Notes: generated from the sequence alone by a model not told the origin. DNA of 64,000 nt from Rhodoferax sp. (GCF_028688795.1 NZ_JAQTXM010000001.1:124001-188000), one strand, 5' to 3'. Positions 44,235 through 56,007 are shown, counted from the first letter of the stretch. Numbers and translations: made by a program.

Positions 44235-45809
44235 TTATTGCGCGGCCTGCGGCTTGGCGCTGGTGATGACCCACTCGCCCGGTGCGCGCTCGACAAACTC
44301 CACGGCAACCTTGGCACCGGGCTTGAGCGTTTTGAACAACGCCACGTTGGCAGTCTTGAACTCCATCGTCATGGCCGGCCATTTCAGGCTAGTAATCGGG
44401 CCATGGATCAGAGTGACCGTGCCGGTCTTGCTGTCGATTTCTTCAACCGTGCCTTCAGCGCGATGGCCCGCCGCCGCAGGTGCGTTGACGGCCGCAGTAG
44501 CCGATGAAGCGGTTGCAGTTGGTGCGCCGGCAAAACCGCCCACCGCTGCCTTCAGGTTACTCTCGGCATCAATCAGGAAGTTGGCAGCAATTACCACTTG
44601 CTCGCCCTCTTGCACGCCTTCAAGCACTTCGATGTAGCTGTCGCTGCGGGCACCGGTTTTCACCGCGCGAGGCTCATAGCGGCCTTCCTTCAGTTGCACC
44701 AGCACAATCTGGCGCGTGCCGCTGTCAATCACCGCCGACACCGGCACGGTGATGCCCGCGGCCTTGACAGCCACCTGCAGCTCTACCTGTGCAAACATGC
44801 CCGGCTTGATCAAACCACTGGGGTTGGCCAGCTCCACCCGCACCGGCACGGTACGTGTTTCAGCTTTCAGCATGGGGTAAACGTAAGTGACGACGCCCGT
44901 GAAAGTCTTGTCTGGATAGGCGTTGATATTGACCTGCGCCTTGGCACCATTTTTGACCAGCGCCAGGTCTTGCTCAAAGACATCAGCCATCACCCAAACT
45001 CGTGATAAATCGGCCACTTGGTACAGCATTTCGCCGGGCATGAAGCGCATGCCCTGCACGGCCTTTTTCTCCATCACAATGCCGGTGGCAGGCGAGCGGA
45101 AAGTGAGCGTGCGCTGCGTTGCACCGGTGCTCGTCAAGGCCTTGATTTGTTCATCAGAGATGTCCCAGTTTTTCAGGCGCAACAGGCTGGACTGTGCCAG
45201 CTGCTGCATACCCGTCTGCGCCTGGCTGCCGGCATCTTTGAGCGCGGCTACGCCTTGCGCCGCAATGGCATATTCGCGCTGCGCAGAGACCAGCTCGGGG
45301 CTGTAAGCCTCAAACAGAGGCTGGCCCTTGGCAACGGACTGACCGGTGGTGCTTACCAACAAGCGCTCGATATAGCCTTCAAACTTGGGTGCAATGGTAA
45401 ACAGGCGGCGTTCATCAGGCTCAATGCGGCCAGCCGCGCGCACGGTTTTGTCCAGGATGCGCTTTTGCGCTGCTTCGACCCGCACGCCCAGTTTTTGCAC
45501 CTTTTGCGTGCTGATCACGACCTGCCCTGGTGCGGCCGCCTCGTCTGCGTCACTGCCTTCGTAAACCGCGATGTAATCCATGCCCATCGGATCTTTTTTA
45601 GGCGTGGGCGAGGTATCGGGCAAGCCCATGGGGTTGCGGTAGTACAGCAGTTTCTTGGCGGGTTTAGGGGCTTCAGCTCCTGCAGCCGTCGCCCCCGTGT
45701 CACTGTTGTGTGACGCGGGCATCGCTGCACCGCGGGTTCCAGCGTAATAACCACTTGCCGCGGCCAATGCCACCACCAAACCAAGGGCAAGCCCGGCACC
45801 TGTTTTCAT
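44235..45809 (-). CDS. cusB: CusB-type periplasmic adaptor with fused C-terminal CusF-like domain
   Basis: 524 residues. An N-terminal membrane segment is followed by a heavy-metal-binding motif (YYRNPMGLPDTSPTPKKDPM, about residues 56-75), the lipoyl/hairpin/barrel domains of an RND adaptor (ATGIVMEKKAVQGMRFMPGE) and, from about residue 450, a CusF-like copper domain (GTVEEIDSKTGTVTLIHGPI, then WPAMTMEF). In E. coli CusF is a separate protein; here one copy is fused and another is encoded at 48.2 kb. It bridges CusA and CusC and probably hands metal to the pump. It overlaps cusC by 4 bp. Confidence 0.9.
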   Translation of the reverse strand: MKTGAGLALGLVVALAAASGYYAGTRGAAMPASHNSDTGATAAGAEAPKPAKKLLYYRNPMGLPDTSPTPKKDPMGMDYIAVYEGSDADEAAAPGQVVISTQKVQKLGVRVEAAQKRILDKTVRAAGRIEPDERRLFTIAPKFEGYIERLLVSTTGQSVAKGQPLFEAYSPELVSAQREYAIAAQGVAALKDAGSQAQTGMQQLAQSSLLRLKNWDISDEQIKALTSTGATQRTLTFRSPATGIVMEKKAVQGMRFMPGEMLYQVADLSRVWVMADVFEQDLALVKNGAKAQVNINAYPDKTFTGVVTYVYPMLKAETRTVPVRVELANPSGLIKPGMFAQVELQVAVKAAGITVPVSAVIDSGTRQIVLVQLKEGRYEPRAVKTGARSDSYIEVLEGVQEGEQVVIAANFLIDAESNLKAAVGGFAGAPTATASSATAAVNAPAAAGHRAEGTVEEIDSKTGTVTLIHGPITSLKWPAMTMEFKTANVALFKTLKPGAKVAVEFVERAPGEWVITSAKPQAAQ

Positions 45810-47077
45810 AATGCTTCCCCAATTAAATTTTCCACTTCAGCCAGCCGCATTTGCGCTTCTAACTGGGCTTTGAGCTGGCTTTGTTTGGCCTGGCGCACCT
45901 GTCGCTGGGCATCGAGCAGCGTGGCAAAGTCCAGCTTGCCGTTCTCATAACCTGCCAAGGCCGCCTGAAAAGTCAATTCGGCTAGCGGCAACAGGCTGGT
46001 CTTGGCCAGCCGTTCGGTGCGCTGTGCCGCATCAATGCCGACCAGGTTTTCAGACAAATCCGAGGCCACTTGGTTGGCCACGGCGGCGCGACGGGTTTGC
46101 GCGGCATTGAGCATGGCCAGCGCTTCGCGCTCCTGCGCACGGCGCGTGCCTTGTTGCAGCGGAATGTTCATCTCCAGCATCAAACTCCACTCACGGATGC
46201 GGCTTTGCATCTGCGTGGGCGTGATGGCCAGCGTGAAGTCCGGGTAGCGGTTCTTCACGGCCAACTCGCGTGAGAGTTCTGCGGCCTTGATACGCGCCTC
46301 TTCAGAAAACAGCTGCGGATTGCTGCTGTACACCCGCGCCATCAAGGCATCGGCATTGAGCTTGGCCTCAGCGGGCAACACCGGCAAAATTTCAGGTGCG
46401 GTTAACGGTGCATTGGAAGGGCGTGCCAGCAACGCATTCAGCCGTGCATCGACCTGACGCGCTTCGCCGTCCAACGCCACCAACTCGGTTTGCATGGCGG
46501 TTTGCTCCACTTGGGCGCGAATCGCATCCTGTTGCATGGCCAAACCACCGGCATAGCGCACTTGCGCCACATTGGCCAAGCGGTTGGTCAGGTCAAGCAA
46601 CTCTTGGGTGAGCTTTTTGGTGTGGTAAATAAAGTAGCGCTGGGCATGCGTGGTTTTGACTTTGGCCGCCAGCATGCTCCAGGTGCCTTGCGCCTTGCCG
46701 TCTACCGCCTGCGCTTCTTGCACGGCAATGGCACGTTTCAGATCGCGCTTGCCCCACCAGGGCAGGTCTTGCATGAAGGTGTATTTGGTGCTGCCCGTTT
46801 CATTGGGCCACAGCGTGGGTGACTGCGAATCTCCCTTGGTGATGTCCATCCATTCGATGCGGAACTTCGGGTCCATCAGGGCGCCTGCCATCGTCACGCG
46901 TTCGTTAGCTGCCTGAGATTCGTGACGCATGCTGGTGTAGTCCGGGTTGTTGGCTTTGGCCAGGGCCAGCAAGCTCTCTACCGTGGCACCGGGCAAGGTC
47001 TCTTGGGCCAGTGCAGACGACCCCCCCCCTAGAACCAACAGCGCAGTGAGAGCTGTGGCTTGTAAAACAGTTTTCAT
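45806..47077 (-). CDS. cusC: CusC/TolC-family outer membrane efflux protein
   Basis: 423 residues from ATG 47077. Signal peptide MKTVLQATALTALLVLGGGS ending SALAQ; then two TolC-type coiled-coil halves (LLALAKANNPDYTSMRHESQ; LTFQAALAGYENGKLDFATL). It forms the outer-membrane duct for the metal pump. No lipobox is present, unlike E. coli CusC. It is the first of the three pump genes and follows the DsbA-like gene by 7 bp. Confidence 0.88.
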   Translation of the reverse strand: MKTVLQATALTALLVLGGGSSALAQETLPGATVESLLALAKANNPDYTSMRHESQAANERVTMAGALMDPKFRIEWMDITKGDSQSPTLWPNETGSTKYTFMQDLPWWGKRDLKRAIAVQEAQAVDGKAQGTWSMLAAKVKTTHAQRYFIYHTKKLTQELLDLTNRLANVAQVRYAGGLAMQQDAIRAQVEQTAMQTELVALDGEARQVDARLNALLARPSNAPLTAPEILPVLPAEAKLNADALMARVYSSNPQLFSEEARIKAAELSRELAVKNRYPDFTLAITPTQMQSRIREWSLMLEMNIPLQQGTRRAQEREALAMLNAAQTRRAAVANQVASDLSENLVGIDAAQRTERLAKTSLLPLAELTFQAALAGYENGKLDFATLLDAQRQVRQAKQSQLKAQLEAQMRLAEVENLIGEAL

Positions 47078-47084
47078 GGGGAGC

Positions 47085-47735
47085 CTATTGAGTGTTGGCA
47101 AGTTCGCTGTCGACAAGCCTCTTCAACTCATCGAGCCCGAACTGGGGCAAGGGCTTGCCGTTGACAAAATACTCTGGGGTCATGGTCACGTTCATGGTTT
47201 TGGCATCCGCCAGATCACGCGCAATCATGGTCGCCACTTCAGGTGCATTGGCATCACTTTGTAACTTGGCCATGTCCATGCCCAAGGTTTCCAGAATCGG
47301 TCCGGTCAGCTGCACATTGGCGGTGTGGTTAAGCACCCATTTATCCTGGCCAGCAAACAATGCCGCCAGCGTTTGCTCAAACTTGCCCTGCTTGCGCGAG
47401 GCTTCCAGCACTTTCACCACCGATTCAGAACCGGGGTGAAATGGCGCGTAGCGCATGCTCAGGCGAATCTTTTCCGGGTGCGCGGTCATCATGGCCTTGA
47501 CCAACGGATAAAACTCGCGGCAGGTGCCGCACGCCGGGTCAAAAAATTCAACGATGTGCACCGGTGCATTGGGGTTGCCAAAGCTCGGTGCATCTGCGCG
47601 CACCAGTGCAGCCATGTTCTGCTGTGCCAGTTGCGCGGCTGCTTGGGCCTGCTGGTTTTTGTAAAAGAACGCGCCACCGGCAAACACCAGAATCAGCAAT
47701 GCAATCACTGCGATGAAGAGATTTTTTTGTTTCAT
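47085..47735 (-). CDS. DsbA-family periplasmic thiol-disulfide protein
   Basis: 216 residues from ATG 47735. A single N-terminal membrane anchor (NLFIAVIALLILVFAGGAFF) is followed by a thioredoxin fold with CGTC (C69-C72) in VEFFDPACGTCREFYPLVKA and the cis-Pro region NVTMTPEYFVNGKP. The protein is membrane-tethered, similar to DsbA/BdbD or ScsC-like proteins. It overlaps the dsbB gene by 4 bp and would be re-oxidised by its product. Its place in a copper locus fits the repair or protection of thiols oxidised by copper. Confidence 0.85.
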   Translation of the reverse strand: MKQKNLFIAVIALLILVFAGGAFFYKNQQAQAAAQLAQQNMAALVRADAPSFGNPNAPVHIVEFFDPACGTCREFYPLVKAMMTAHPEKIRLSMRYAPFHPGSESVVKVLEASRKQGKFEQTLAALFAGQDKWVLNHTANVQLTGPILETLGMDMAKLQSDANAPEVATMIARDLADAKTMNVTMTPEYFVNGKPLPQFGLDELKRLVDSELANTQ

Positions 47736-48151
47736 TTGGAAGAACTCCGGGTGGCTGCCCACAGCAAGCCATTGATGGTTAAGAAAGCCAGAAAAGAGAG
47801 CAAGGGAATCGTCACAAAACCAAACCATTCAATCTGGATCGTCTTGCACGGAATGCCCTGACGACAAGGGGCCAGGGCTTCCGGGATGATGCCCATGGTG
47901 AGCAGCACATGAAAGCCGGCCACCAGCAGCCCGATGACCGCCAGCGGCAAGGCATAGCGGAGCACCTTGGCATCAAACGGGAACAGCCCCAGCGCCAGAA
48001 TCAGCACCAGCGGGAACATGAAGATGCGCTGCCACCAGCACAGCACGCACGGTGCCAGGCCCATGACTTCACTCATAAACAGCGCGCCCAGCGCCGCCAC
48101 AGTAGCAACCAGCCAAGCGGCAAAAATAAGCGTGGGGGCCGTGGGTTTCAT
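47732..48151 (-). CDS. dsbB: Disulfide bond formation protein B
   Basis: 139 residues from ATG 48151, shorter than E. coli DsbB (176). Four hydrophobic segments, the quinone-proximal pair C35/C38 in GLAPCVLCWWQRIFMFPL and the periplasmic pair C96/C102 in APCRQGIPC are all present. It oxidises the neighbouring DsbA-like protein and passes electrons to quinone. BdbC-type small members have the same size. Confidence 0.88.
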   Translation of the reverse strand: MKPTAPTLIFAAWLVATVAALGALFMSEVMGLAPCVLCWWQRIFMFPLVLILALGLFPFDAKVLRYALPLAVIGLLVAGFHVLLTMGIIPEALAPCRQGIPCKTIQIEWFGFVTIPLLSFLAFLTINGLLWAATRSSSK

Positions 48152-48175
48152 AAGTGGCAAATGGTCACCTATGAA

Positions 48176-48526
48176 TTACCTGACCAGTTCGACTTTGGTG
48201 ACCGTCATGCCACCGTCGGCTGGATCGGTGGCAAAGCGGATTTTTTGCCCCGCTTGCAGCTGCCCAAGCATGGCTGCGTCCTTGACCTTGTACGCCATGG
48301 TCATCGGCGGCATGCCATTGGGCAAAGCGCCGTGTGCCAAGGTGACCGTCCCTTTGGATTTGTCCACTTTTTTCACCAGCGCATCGCTCAGTGCGGCATC
48401 AGCACTTGCCTTGGCGGCCGGTTTGGTGGCCTGCGCCATGTGGGCGTTGTGATCCATCTGCGCCAAGACAGGCATGGAAACTACAAAAACAATAGCTGCT
48501 AGCGCTTTATTTATATGGGCTTGCAT
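48176..48526 (-). CDS. cusF: CusF-family periplasmic copper/silver-binding protein
   Basis: 116 residues from ATG 48526. Signal peptide MQAHINKALAAIVFVVSMPV with a cut after LAQ, a His/Met-rich mature start (MDHNAHMAQ) and the CusF metal motif HGALPNGMPPMTMAYKVKD. It carries Cu(I)/Ag(I) to the CusCBA pump. It is the first gene of the efflux operon, divergent from cusRS-like genes. The DNA encoding the signal peptide is itself a near-perfect copy of the dispersed repeat. Confidence 0.88.
   Translation of the reverse strand: MQAHINKALAAIVFVVSMPVLAQMDHNAHMAQATKPAAKASADAALSDALVKKVDKSKGTVTLAHGALPNGMPPMTMAYKVKDAAMLGQLQAGQKIRFATDPADGGMTVTKVELVR
48490..48523 (+). repeat. Dispersed repeat copy encoding the cusF signal peptide
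   Basis: AATAGCTGCTAGCGCTTTAT is a full match to the repeat core and is followed by TTATATGGGCTTGCA. In the other direction it is read in frame as AHINKALAAIV, the n- and h-region of the CusF signal peptide. Confidence 0.8.
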
Positions 48527-48678
48527 GCGATTTCTTTCAAAAATTGATGGGGTACTGAAAATGGCAATGTCTGAAGTCTGCCCGCCAGCGCCCCACCGCA
48601 AGCTGACCGCCAGATTACTTTTTTGTCATCCAGCAACCCGCGCCTCGCGGGCGTACCCGGCCAAGGCAGAATGCAGCC

Positions 48679-49362
48679 ATGAAAATCCTGATCGTCGAGG
48701 ATGAGCCCAAAACCGGGGACTATCTCAAGCAAGGCCTGTCCGAGGCTGGTTTCACGGTCAATCTGGCCCACAACGGCCCCGATGGCTTGCATCTGGCAGT
48801 CACCGAAGACCACGACCTTGCCATCTTGGACGTGATGCTGCCGGGTCTGGACGGCTGGGGTGTGCTGGCAGGCATTCGCCGCGCCGGCAAAGACATGCCG
48901 GTGATGTTTTTGACAGCACGTGATGCGGTGGATGACCGGGTCAAAGGCCTGGAACTCGGTGCTGACGATTACCTGGTCAAACCTTTTGCGTTTTCTGAAC
49001 TGCTGGCCCGGGTGCGCACCCTGTTGCGCCGGGGCAGCAAGGCACCCACCGAACCTTTTTTGCGCGCTGCCGATCTGGAACTGGACTTGCTGCGCCGGCG
49101 TGTCAGCCGCGCTGGCCAGCGCATCGACCTCACTGCCAAGGAATTTGCCCTGCTGGCATTACTGCTGCGTCGCCAAGGCGAGGTCTTGCCCCGTTCATTG
49201 ATTGCCTCGCAGGTGTGGGACATGAACTTTGACAGCGACACCAATGTGATCGAGGTCGCCATGCGCCGCCTACGCGCCAAGGTGGACGACGCCTTTAGCC
49301 CAAAGCTGATCCGCACCGTGCGCGGCATGGGCTATGTGCTGGAAGACCCTGAGTGCGCGTAA
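48679..49362 (+). CDS. cusR: Response regulator, CusR/CopR-like (OmpR family)
   Basis: 227 residues. Receiver domain with phosphorylation site D51 ([15 protein letters not shown]), acidic pocket VEDEP at the start, and switch LTARD. Winged-helix output domain in the C-terminal half ([40 protein letters not shown]). Divergent from cusF across 152 bp, with a sensor kinase gene overlapping its 3' end. It most likely activates the efflux operon under copper or silver. Confidence 0.87.
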   Translation: MKILIVEDEPKTGDYLKQGLSEAGFTVNLAHNGPDGLHLAVTEDHDLAILDVMLPGLDGWGVLAGIRRAGKDMPVMFLTARDAVDDRVKGLELGADDYLVKPFAFSELLARVRTLLRRGSKAPTEPFLRAADLELDLLRRRVSRAGQRIDLTAKEFALLALLLRRQGEVLPRSLIASQVWDMNFDSDTNVIEVAMRRLRAKVDDAFSPKLIRTVRGMGYVLEDPECA

Positions 49363-50837
49363 CTGGCCGCACCTCCATCGCCCGGCGGTTGACGCTGCTG
49401 TTTGTCGCGGCTTCCACGGCGGTGCTGCTGGCGCTTGGTTTTGTTGTGGCCTCGTCGGTTGAGCAGCATTTTGAAGATCTGGACATGGAGGTGCTGGTTG
49501 GCAAAATGGATCTGATCCGCCAGACGTTGGTCACCGTGAAGACACCCGATGCGTTGAGTCACATCGGGCACCAACTGGAGCATTCGCTAGTGGGGCACCA
49601 TGGGCTTGAGGTGCTCATCATCGGAGCCGATCACACCCGGCTGTTTGCCACACCCAACGCCACCTTTCCTGTAGACCAGGTTGTGGCCAACGCGGCCCCA
49701 CATTCGTCCAACGCACTGCGGCCCATGGTCTGGTCATTTGGACCTCAAAACTTCCGTGTGGTTGCCGCTGAGCTGCCCACCGGGTTGCCAGGCAAGCTGA
49801 TCAGCGGCCAGGCCCTGGAACAACAGCGTGACCGTTACCAGCTCGACACGGTGTGGGTGGCAGTTGCCACCGACATGGCGCACCATCAAGCCTATATGCA
49901 CGCGTTTCTGCAAACACTGTGGCTGTTTGTAGGTGGGGCTGCAGTGCTGACGGGCTTGCTCGGCTGGGCGGTGGTGCGGCGCGGCCTGGCACCGTTGCGC
50001 GCCATGCAGGTGCAAGCCCAAGGGGTGAACGCCCAGCAACTCAACCAGCGCTTGCCGGTAGAAACCGTTCCGCGCGAACTGGCTGAGCTGGCCCAGTCCC
50101 TCAACGACATGCTGGCGCGCCTGCAAGATGCGTTTCAAAGGCTGTCTGACTTTTCGTCCGACATTGCGCATGAGCTGCGTACCCCTGTCAGCAACTTGCT
50201 GACGCAGACTCAAGTCACCCTGACCCGTGAACGAAGCGCCCAGACCTACCGCGACATTCTGGAATCCAACGCCGAAGAGTTCGAGCGCATGGCCCGCATG
50301 ATCTCCGACATGCTGCTGCTGGCCAAAGCGGACAACGGGCTGGTGCTGCCCCAGCGTGAGCCCCTGGTTATGGCCACCGAGATTCGTGCCCTGTTTGATT
50401 ATTTTGAAGCGATCGCTGAAGAAAAGAATATCACGCTGAGCCTGGAGGGAGACTGCAAGCTCAGCGCCGACCGGCTGATGTTGCGCCGTGCCGTGGCTAA
50501 CCTGCTGTCAAATGCCGTGCGCCATGCACATCCCTCCAGCACTGTGTCGGTCAGCTTGCAGACCCTGCATACCGGCGTGCAGATCAGCGTATCGAACGTT
50601 GGCGACGACATTGCTCCCGAGCATATTGATCGGGTGTTTGACCGCTTTTTTCGGGTAGATCCGGCGCGTCAACGCAGTTTTGAAGGGACCGGCCTGGGGC
50701 TGGCCATCACCCAGTCCATCGTCACCGCGCACGACGGGCGCATCCGGGCCACCTCAGCCAATGGCTTGACCACTTTCACCGTCAGCTTGCCATTGAGCGC
50801 TACTGACGAATCACATCCGCCCCCACCGGCGGTTTGA
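49353..50837 (+). CDS. cusS: Sensor histidine kinase, CusS/CopS-like
   Basis: 494 residues starting at a GTG inside the regulator gene (10-bp overlap). Two membrane spans ([20 protein letters not shown] and [20 protein letters not shown]) enclose a periplasmic sensor of about 150 residues; then HAMP, H-box [17 protein letters not shown]-box [16 protein letters not shown], and G-boxes [11 protein letters not shown]. The fold and length match the heavy-metal sensor kinase family. It should sense periplasmic Cu/Ag and phosphorylate the partner regulator. Confidence 0.87.
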   Translation: MRVTGRTSIARRLTLLFVAASTAVLLALGFVVASSVEQHFEDLDMEVLVGKMDLIRQTLVTVKTPDALSHIGHQLEHSLVGHHGLEVLIIGADHTRLFATPNATFPVDQVVANAAPHSSNALRPMVWSFGPQNFRVVAAELPTGLPGKLISGQALEQQRDRYQLDTVWVAVATDMAHHQAYMHAFLQTLWLFVGGAAVLTGLLGWAVVRRGLAPLRAMQVQAQGVNAQQLNQRLPVETVPRELAELAQSLNDMLARLQDAFQRLSDFSSDIAHELRTPVSNLLTQTQVTLTRERSAQTYRDILESNAEEFERMARMISDMLLLAKADNGLVLPQREPLVMATEIRALFDYFEAIAEEKNITLSLEGDCKLSADRLMLRRAVANLLSNAVRHAHPSSTVSVSLQTLHTGVQISVSNVGDDIAPEHIDRVFDRFFRVDPARQRSFEGTGLGLAITQSIVTAHDGRIRATSANGLTTFTVSLPLSATDESHPPPPAV

Positions 50838-51459
50838 ACGCAAAGGCAGTGCTGGGCAGCGCGGGGTTGCTTTGAAACTGTTTGAAGGTCAACACCGAGC
50901 GCTGGCCAAAACTGTCCAGAATTTCCAGCACCTCCAGTGTGCTGGTAGGTGCAGCCGCCTCACCCGCCACCCGAAAACCCACCCGCACCGACTGCAACTG
51001 GCCGTCTTTGGACTTCGGCGTGGCTGTGACCCACTGCAAACCATTCGCATCAGGCGCGTCAGCCAGCAAAAAATCTGCTTTGAGCGCTTGTAGATCTGCC
51101 GCTGAGGCAATCAAAGCCGCCGGGGTTGAGCCCAACACGGCCGACTGCTTGCGCGCGGTGACCTGGTTCAGGTCCGCGTCATACAGCCACAGCGTTTGGC
51201 CGTCTGCCACGATGGTTTGCTCGAACGGCTTGGTGTAATTGAACCTGAACCGGTTGGGCCGGGCAAATTCAAACTGGCCGGTAGAGGTTTTCACTTTTGG
51301 CAACTGGCCCTCTTTGGCGGGCGAGGTCACCACCTGACTGAAGTCTGCGCGCCCTGACTTGACGTTCTTAACAAACATTTCAAGGCTATTTAGGCCTGTA
51401 GCCCCCGCCAATCCTGCGTAAGCAGCTATAAAAATTACAGTAATTAAAAATCGTTTCAC
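50800..51459 (-). CDS. lolA: Outer membrane lipoprotein carrier protein LolA
   Basis: 219 residues, usual size. A signal peptide (MKRFLITVIFIAAYAGLAGA) is followed by the LolA pattern SGRADFSQVV, TGQFEFARPNRFRFNYTKPF and VADGQTLWLYDADLNQVT. It carries lipoproteins through the periplasm from LolCDE to LolB. Its 3' end overlaps the end of the convergent sensor-kinase gene by 38 bp. DNA for the signal peptide and first mature residues (VIFIAAYAG...GLNSLEM) matches the dispersed repeat. Confidence 0.92.
   Translation of the reverse strand: MKRFLITVIFIAAYAGLAGATGLNSLEMFVKNVKSGRADFSQVVTSPAKEGQLPKVKTSTGQFEFARPNRFRFNYTKPFEQTIVADGQTLWLYDADLNQVTARKQSAVLGSTPAALIASAADLQALKADFLLADAPDANGLQWVTATPKSKDGQLQSVRVGFRVAGEAAAPTSTLEVLEILDSFGQRSVLTFKQFQSNPALPSTAFAFKPPVGADVIRQ
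51384..51436 (-). repeat. Dispersed repeat copy encoding the lolA signal peptide
   Basis: On the minus strand TTTTTATAGCTGCTTACGCA, a 10-base spacer, then GGGGCTACAGGCCTAAATAG fits the consensus. It is read in frame as the hydrophobic core and cleavage region of the LolA signal. Confidence 0.65.
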
Positions 51460-51467
51460 ACAGTTCC

Positions 51468-53819
51468 TTATTCGCTGCGCGCGGGCACCAAAATTTCACG
51501 CTGGCCACTGCTGCTCATGCTGCTGACCAGGCCAGCGTTTTCCATGTCTTCCACCAAGCGCGCTGCACGGTTATAGCCAATTTTCAGGTGCCGCTGCACC
51601 AGCGAGATACTGGCCTTGCGGTTCTTGAGGACAATTTCGACCGCCTGGTCATAGAGTGGATCTTTCTCACCACCCGCAGCGCCGTCACCCGTGGCACCGT
51701 CTTCGCCATCCACGGTGCCACCTTCCAGAATGCCCTCGATGTAGTTGGGCTCACCCTGGCTTTTCAGGTAAGTCACCACGCGGTGCACTTCCTCGTCACT
51801 CACAAACGCGCCGTGCACACGAATGGGCAGGCCGGTGCCGCTGGGCATGTAAAGCATGTCGCCCATGCCCAGCAAGGCCTCGGCACCCATCTGGTCCAGA
51901 ATGGTGCGGCTGTCGATCTTGCTGCTGACCTGAAACGCAATGCGCGTCGGAATATTGGCCTTGATCAGGCCGGTGATCACGTCCACGCTGGGGCGCTGGG
52001 TGGCCAAAATCAGGTGAATACCGGCGGCACGGGCCTTTTGCGCCAGCCGGGCTATCAGCTCTTCAATCTTCTTGCCGACCACCATCATCAGGTCGGCCAG
52101 CTCGTCAATCACCACCACAATGTGCGGCAGGCGGTCAATCGGTTCGGGGCTTTCAGGCGTCAGGCTGAAGGGGTTGTAAATGAATTCCCCGCGCGCCTTG
52201 GCTTCATCCCATTTGGTGTTGAAACCAGCCAGGTTGCGCACACCCATTTTGCTCATGAGCTTGTAACGGCGCTCCATCTCGGCCACGCACCAGGTCAGGC
52301 CATTGGCGGCTTGACGCATGTCGGTCACCACCGGGCACAACAGGTGCGGAATGCCTTCATACACCGACATTTCGAGCATCTTGGGATCGATCATCAAGAT
52401 CCGAACATCATGCGCCTCGGCCTTGTACAAAATGCTCAAAATCATGGCATTGATACCCACCGACTTGCCCGAACCTGTGGTGCCAGCCACCAGCACGTGC
52501 GGCATCTTTGCCAGGTCAGCCACGATCGGATTGCCGATGATGTCCTTGCCCAACCCCATGGTCAGCAGAGATTTGCCATCGTGGTAAGTCTTTGAGCCCA
52601 ATATTTCTGACAGCTTGATGGTTTGACGCTTGGCATTGGGCAGTTCCAGCGCCATGTAATTTTTGCCAGGAATGGTCTCCACGACGCGGATCGACACCAG
52701 GCTCAAAGAACGCGCCAAGTCTTTGGCCAGACCGACAATCTGTGAACCCTTGACACCGGTGGCAGGCTCAATTTCATAGCGGGTAATCACCGGACCGGGC
52801 TGCGCCAGCACCACGGTGACATCCACACCGAAATCCTTGAGCTTTTTCTCGATCATGCGGCTGGTCATCTCCAGCGTTTCGGGGGACACGGTTTCTTGAC
52901 GCGTCAAGGCCGCGTCCAGCAAGTCAACCTGCGGCAGCTTGCTGTCGACTAACTCATTAAACAAGGGTTTTTGTCGCTCTTTGGCAACCCGTTCGCTCTT
53001 GGGCACTTCAGCCATCACCGGCTCAATTTGCACCGGCTTGGTGCGGTGCACCGCTACATCCTGGCGCTCTTCGACCAAGACTTCAGCACGTGCCTGTGCG
53101 GCTTGCTGCCCCAGGGCTTTGTCTTGCTGCTCTTCGCGTAGTTCGCGGTGTGTCTCGATCTTGCCAAACAGCCAGCCCCCCAACCGCTCAGCCAATTGTC
53201 CCCAGGAAAAACCAAACACCAGCGACGACCCCACCACCCCGCCCACAATGGCCACTAACCCTGAGCCCGCAAACCCCAACCACTTAACCGCCAACGGCCC
53301 CAGAAAATACCCCACCAAACCACCACTGTGGCCGGGCAAACGGGCCTCGTAGCTATAAAAACGCGTCCATTCCAGCACAGCGCTGGCAGCCACCAACAAC
53401 ACCAGGCCGAGCCAGAATTTGTGCCGTTGGCCAAACCAGCGCAGCCACGGTGCGCGTGCCACTGCGGCTTGGCCCGCAACCAGCATGTCCTGCCCACGCA
53501 GCCAGTGTGCCAAAGCCGACAACCACACCCGCAAGGCGGCTGCCACACACCACCAAACCGAAAAACCCGCCAAAAAATAGCTGCCGTCGGCCAGCCAGGC
53601 GCCCAACCAGCTGGCGCCATTGCGCACGGGCTCACCCGTGCCCGATGTGGACCAAGCCGCGTCCTGCAGCGCGTAAGTGGACAGCGCCAGCAACCACAGT
53701 GCGAGCAACAAAAAGCCGGCCACCAAGGTCAGTTCATTGGCAAAACGGGCGGCGCCTGAGCGTGTCGGTGCAGCTTGGCGAGCCGTGGGAGAAGTCAAGG
53801 TGTGAAGCGAATAGGTCAT
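51468..53819 (-). CDS. ftsK: DNA translocase FtsK
   Basis: 783 residues from ATG 53819; ATG 53843 is an alternative start that would touch the next gene. N-terminal membrane domain with about four spans, a linker of about 110 residues, then the alpha/beta motor with Walker [16 protein letters not shown] and Walker [15 protein letters not shown], and a C-terminal gamma winged helix ([20 protein letters not shown]) that reads KOPS sites. It segregates chromosome termini and activates XerCD at dif. The linker is short, as in many betaproteobacterial SpoIIIE/FtsK proteins. lolA follows at 8 bp. Confidence 0.93.
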   Translation of the reverse strand: MTYSLHTLTSPTARQAAPTRSGAARFANELTLVAGFLLLALWLLALSTYALQDAAWSTSGTGEPVRNGASWLGAWLADGSYFLAGFSVWWCVAAALRVWLSALAHWLRGQDMLVAGQAAVARAPWLRWFGQRHKFWLGLVLLVAASAVLEWTRFYSYEARLPGHSGGLVGYFLGPLAVKWLGFAGSGLVAIVGGVVGSSLVFGFSWGQLAERLGGWLFGKIETHRELREEQQDKALGQQAAQARAEVLVEERQDVAVHRTKPVQIEPVMAEVPKSERVAKERQKPLFNELVDSKLPQVDLLDAALTRQETVSPETLEMTSRMIEKKLKDFGVDVTVVLAQPGPVITRYEIEPATGVKGSQIVGLAKDLARSLSLVSIRVVETIPGKNYMALELPNAKRQTIKLSEILGSKTYHDGKSLLTMGLGKDIIGNPIVADLAKMPHVLVAGTTGSGKSVGINAMILSILYKAEAHDVRILMIDPKMLEMSVYEGIPHLLCPVVTDMRQAANGLTWCVAEMERRYKLMSKMGVRNLAGFNTKWDEAKARGEFIYNPFSLTPESPEPIDRLPHIVVVIDELADLMMVVGKKIEELIARLAQKARAAGIHLILATQRPSVDVITGLIKANIPTRIAFQVSSKIDSRTILDQMGAEALLGMGDMLYMPSGTGLPIRVHGAFVSDEEVHRVVTYLKSQGEPNYIEGILEGGTVDGEDGATGDGAAGGEKDPLYDQAVEIVLKNRKASISLVQRHLKIGYNRAARLVEDMENAGLVSSMSSSGQREILVPARSE

Positions 53820-53842
53820 GGCTCGAAGGGTCTCAACAAACA

Positions 53843-55590
<1,748 letters not shown>

Positions 55591-55621
55591 ATGCTGGCCA
55601 GGCGGCCACAAAAGCCCGGGC

Positions 55622-55751
55622 TATAATCTCGGGCTTTGCTGCTGACCTCCCGTGAGGGATTTGGCTGCAGATGGGTTACCGCCACCCTGATCTTGGCGAG
55701 GTGAGGCTTCATGCGTCAGCATGGGCCGTTTAAAAATATCGGAGTGTCCAA
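55622..55751 (+). promoter_or_regulatory. Promoter -10 and structured leader of rpmB-rpmG
   Basis: A perfect TATAAT lies at 55622-55627, with no convincing -35 box at the standard distance. About 118 nt of leader follow, with an internal CCTCCCGTGAGG hairpin, and reach GGAG at 55740-55743 before the rpmB ATG. Such a long leader on a ribosomal-protein operon may allow feedback control, but no known motif was recognised. Confidence 0.5.
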
Positions 55752-55985
55752 ATGGCACGCGTATGTGAAGTCACGGGCAAAGGCCCCATGGTCGGGAACA
55801 AGGTTTCCCACGCCAACAACAGAACCAAGCGTCGGTTTCTGCCAAATCTGCAATACCGCCGTTTCTGGGTTGAGTCTGAAAATCGCTGGGTTCGCCTGCG
55901 AATTTCAAATGCCGGTCTGCGTTTGATCGACAAAAAAGGTATCGACACTGTGCTCGCAGATTTGCGTGCTCGTGGTCAAGCCTAA
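55752..55985 (+). CDS. rpmB: Ribosomal protein bL28
   Basis: 77 residues. [20 protein letters not shown] followed by [20 protein letters not shown] is characteristic bL28. It has one N-terminal cysteine and no CxxC zinc ribbon. It is cotranscribed with rpmG 22 bp downstream, the usual pairing. Confidence 0.96.
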   Translation: MARVCEVTGKGPMVGNKVSHANNRTKRRFLPNLQYRRFWVESENRWVRLRISNAGLRLIDKKGIDTVLADLRARGQA

Positions 55986-56007
55986 ACCCTTTAACTGAAA
56001 GAGCATC

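Noticed and set aside
48527..48678. CusR-type binding box between cusF and the response regulator
   Set aside because: Partial matches such as ATTACTTTTTTGTCAT exist, but no symmetric site close to a known CusR/CopR consensus could be defended.
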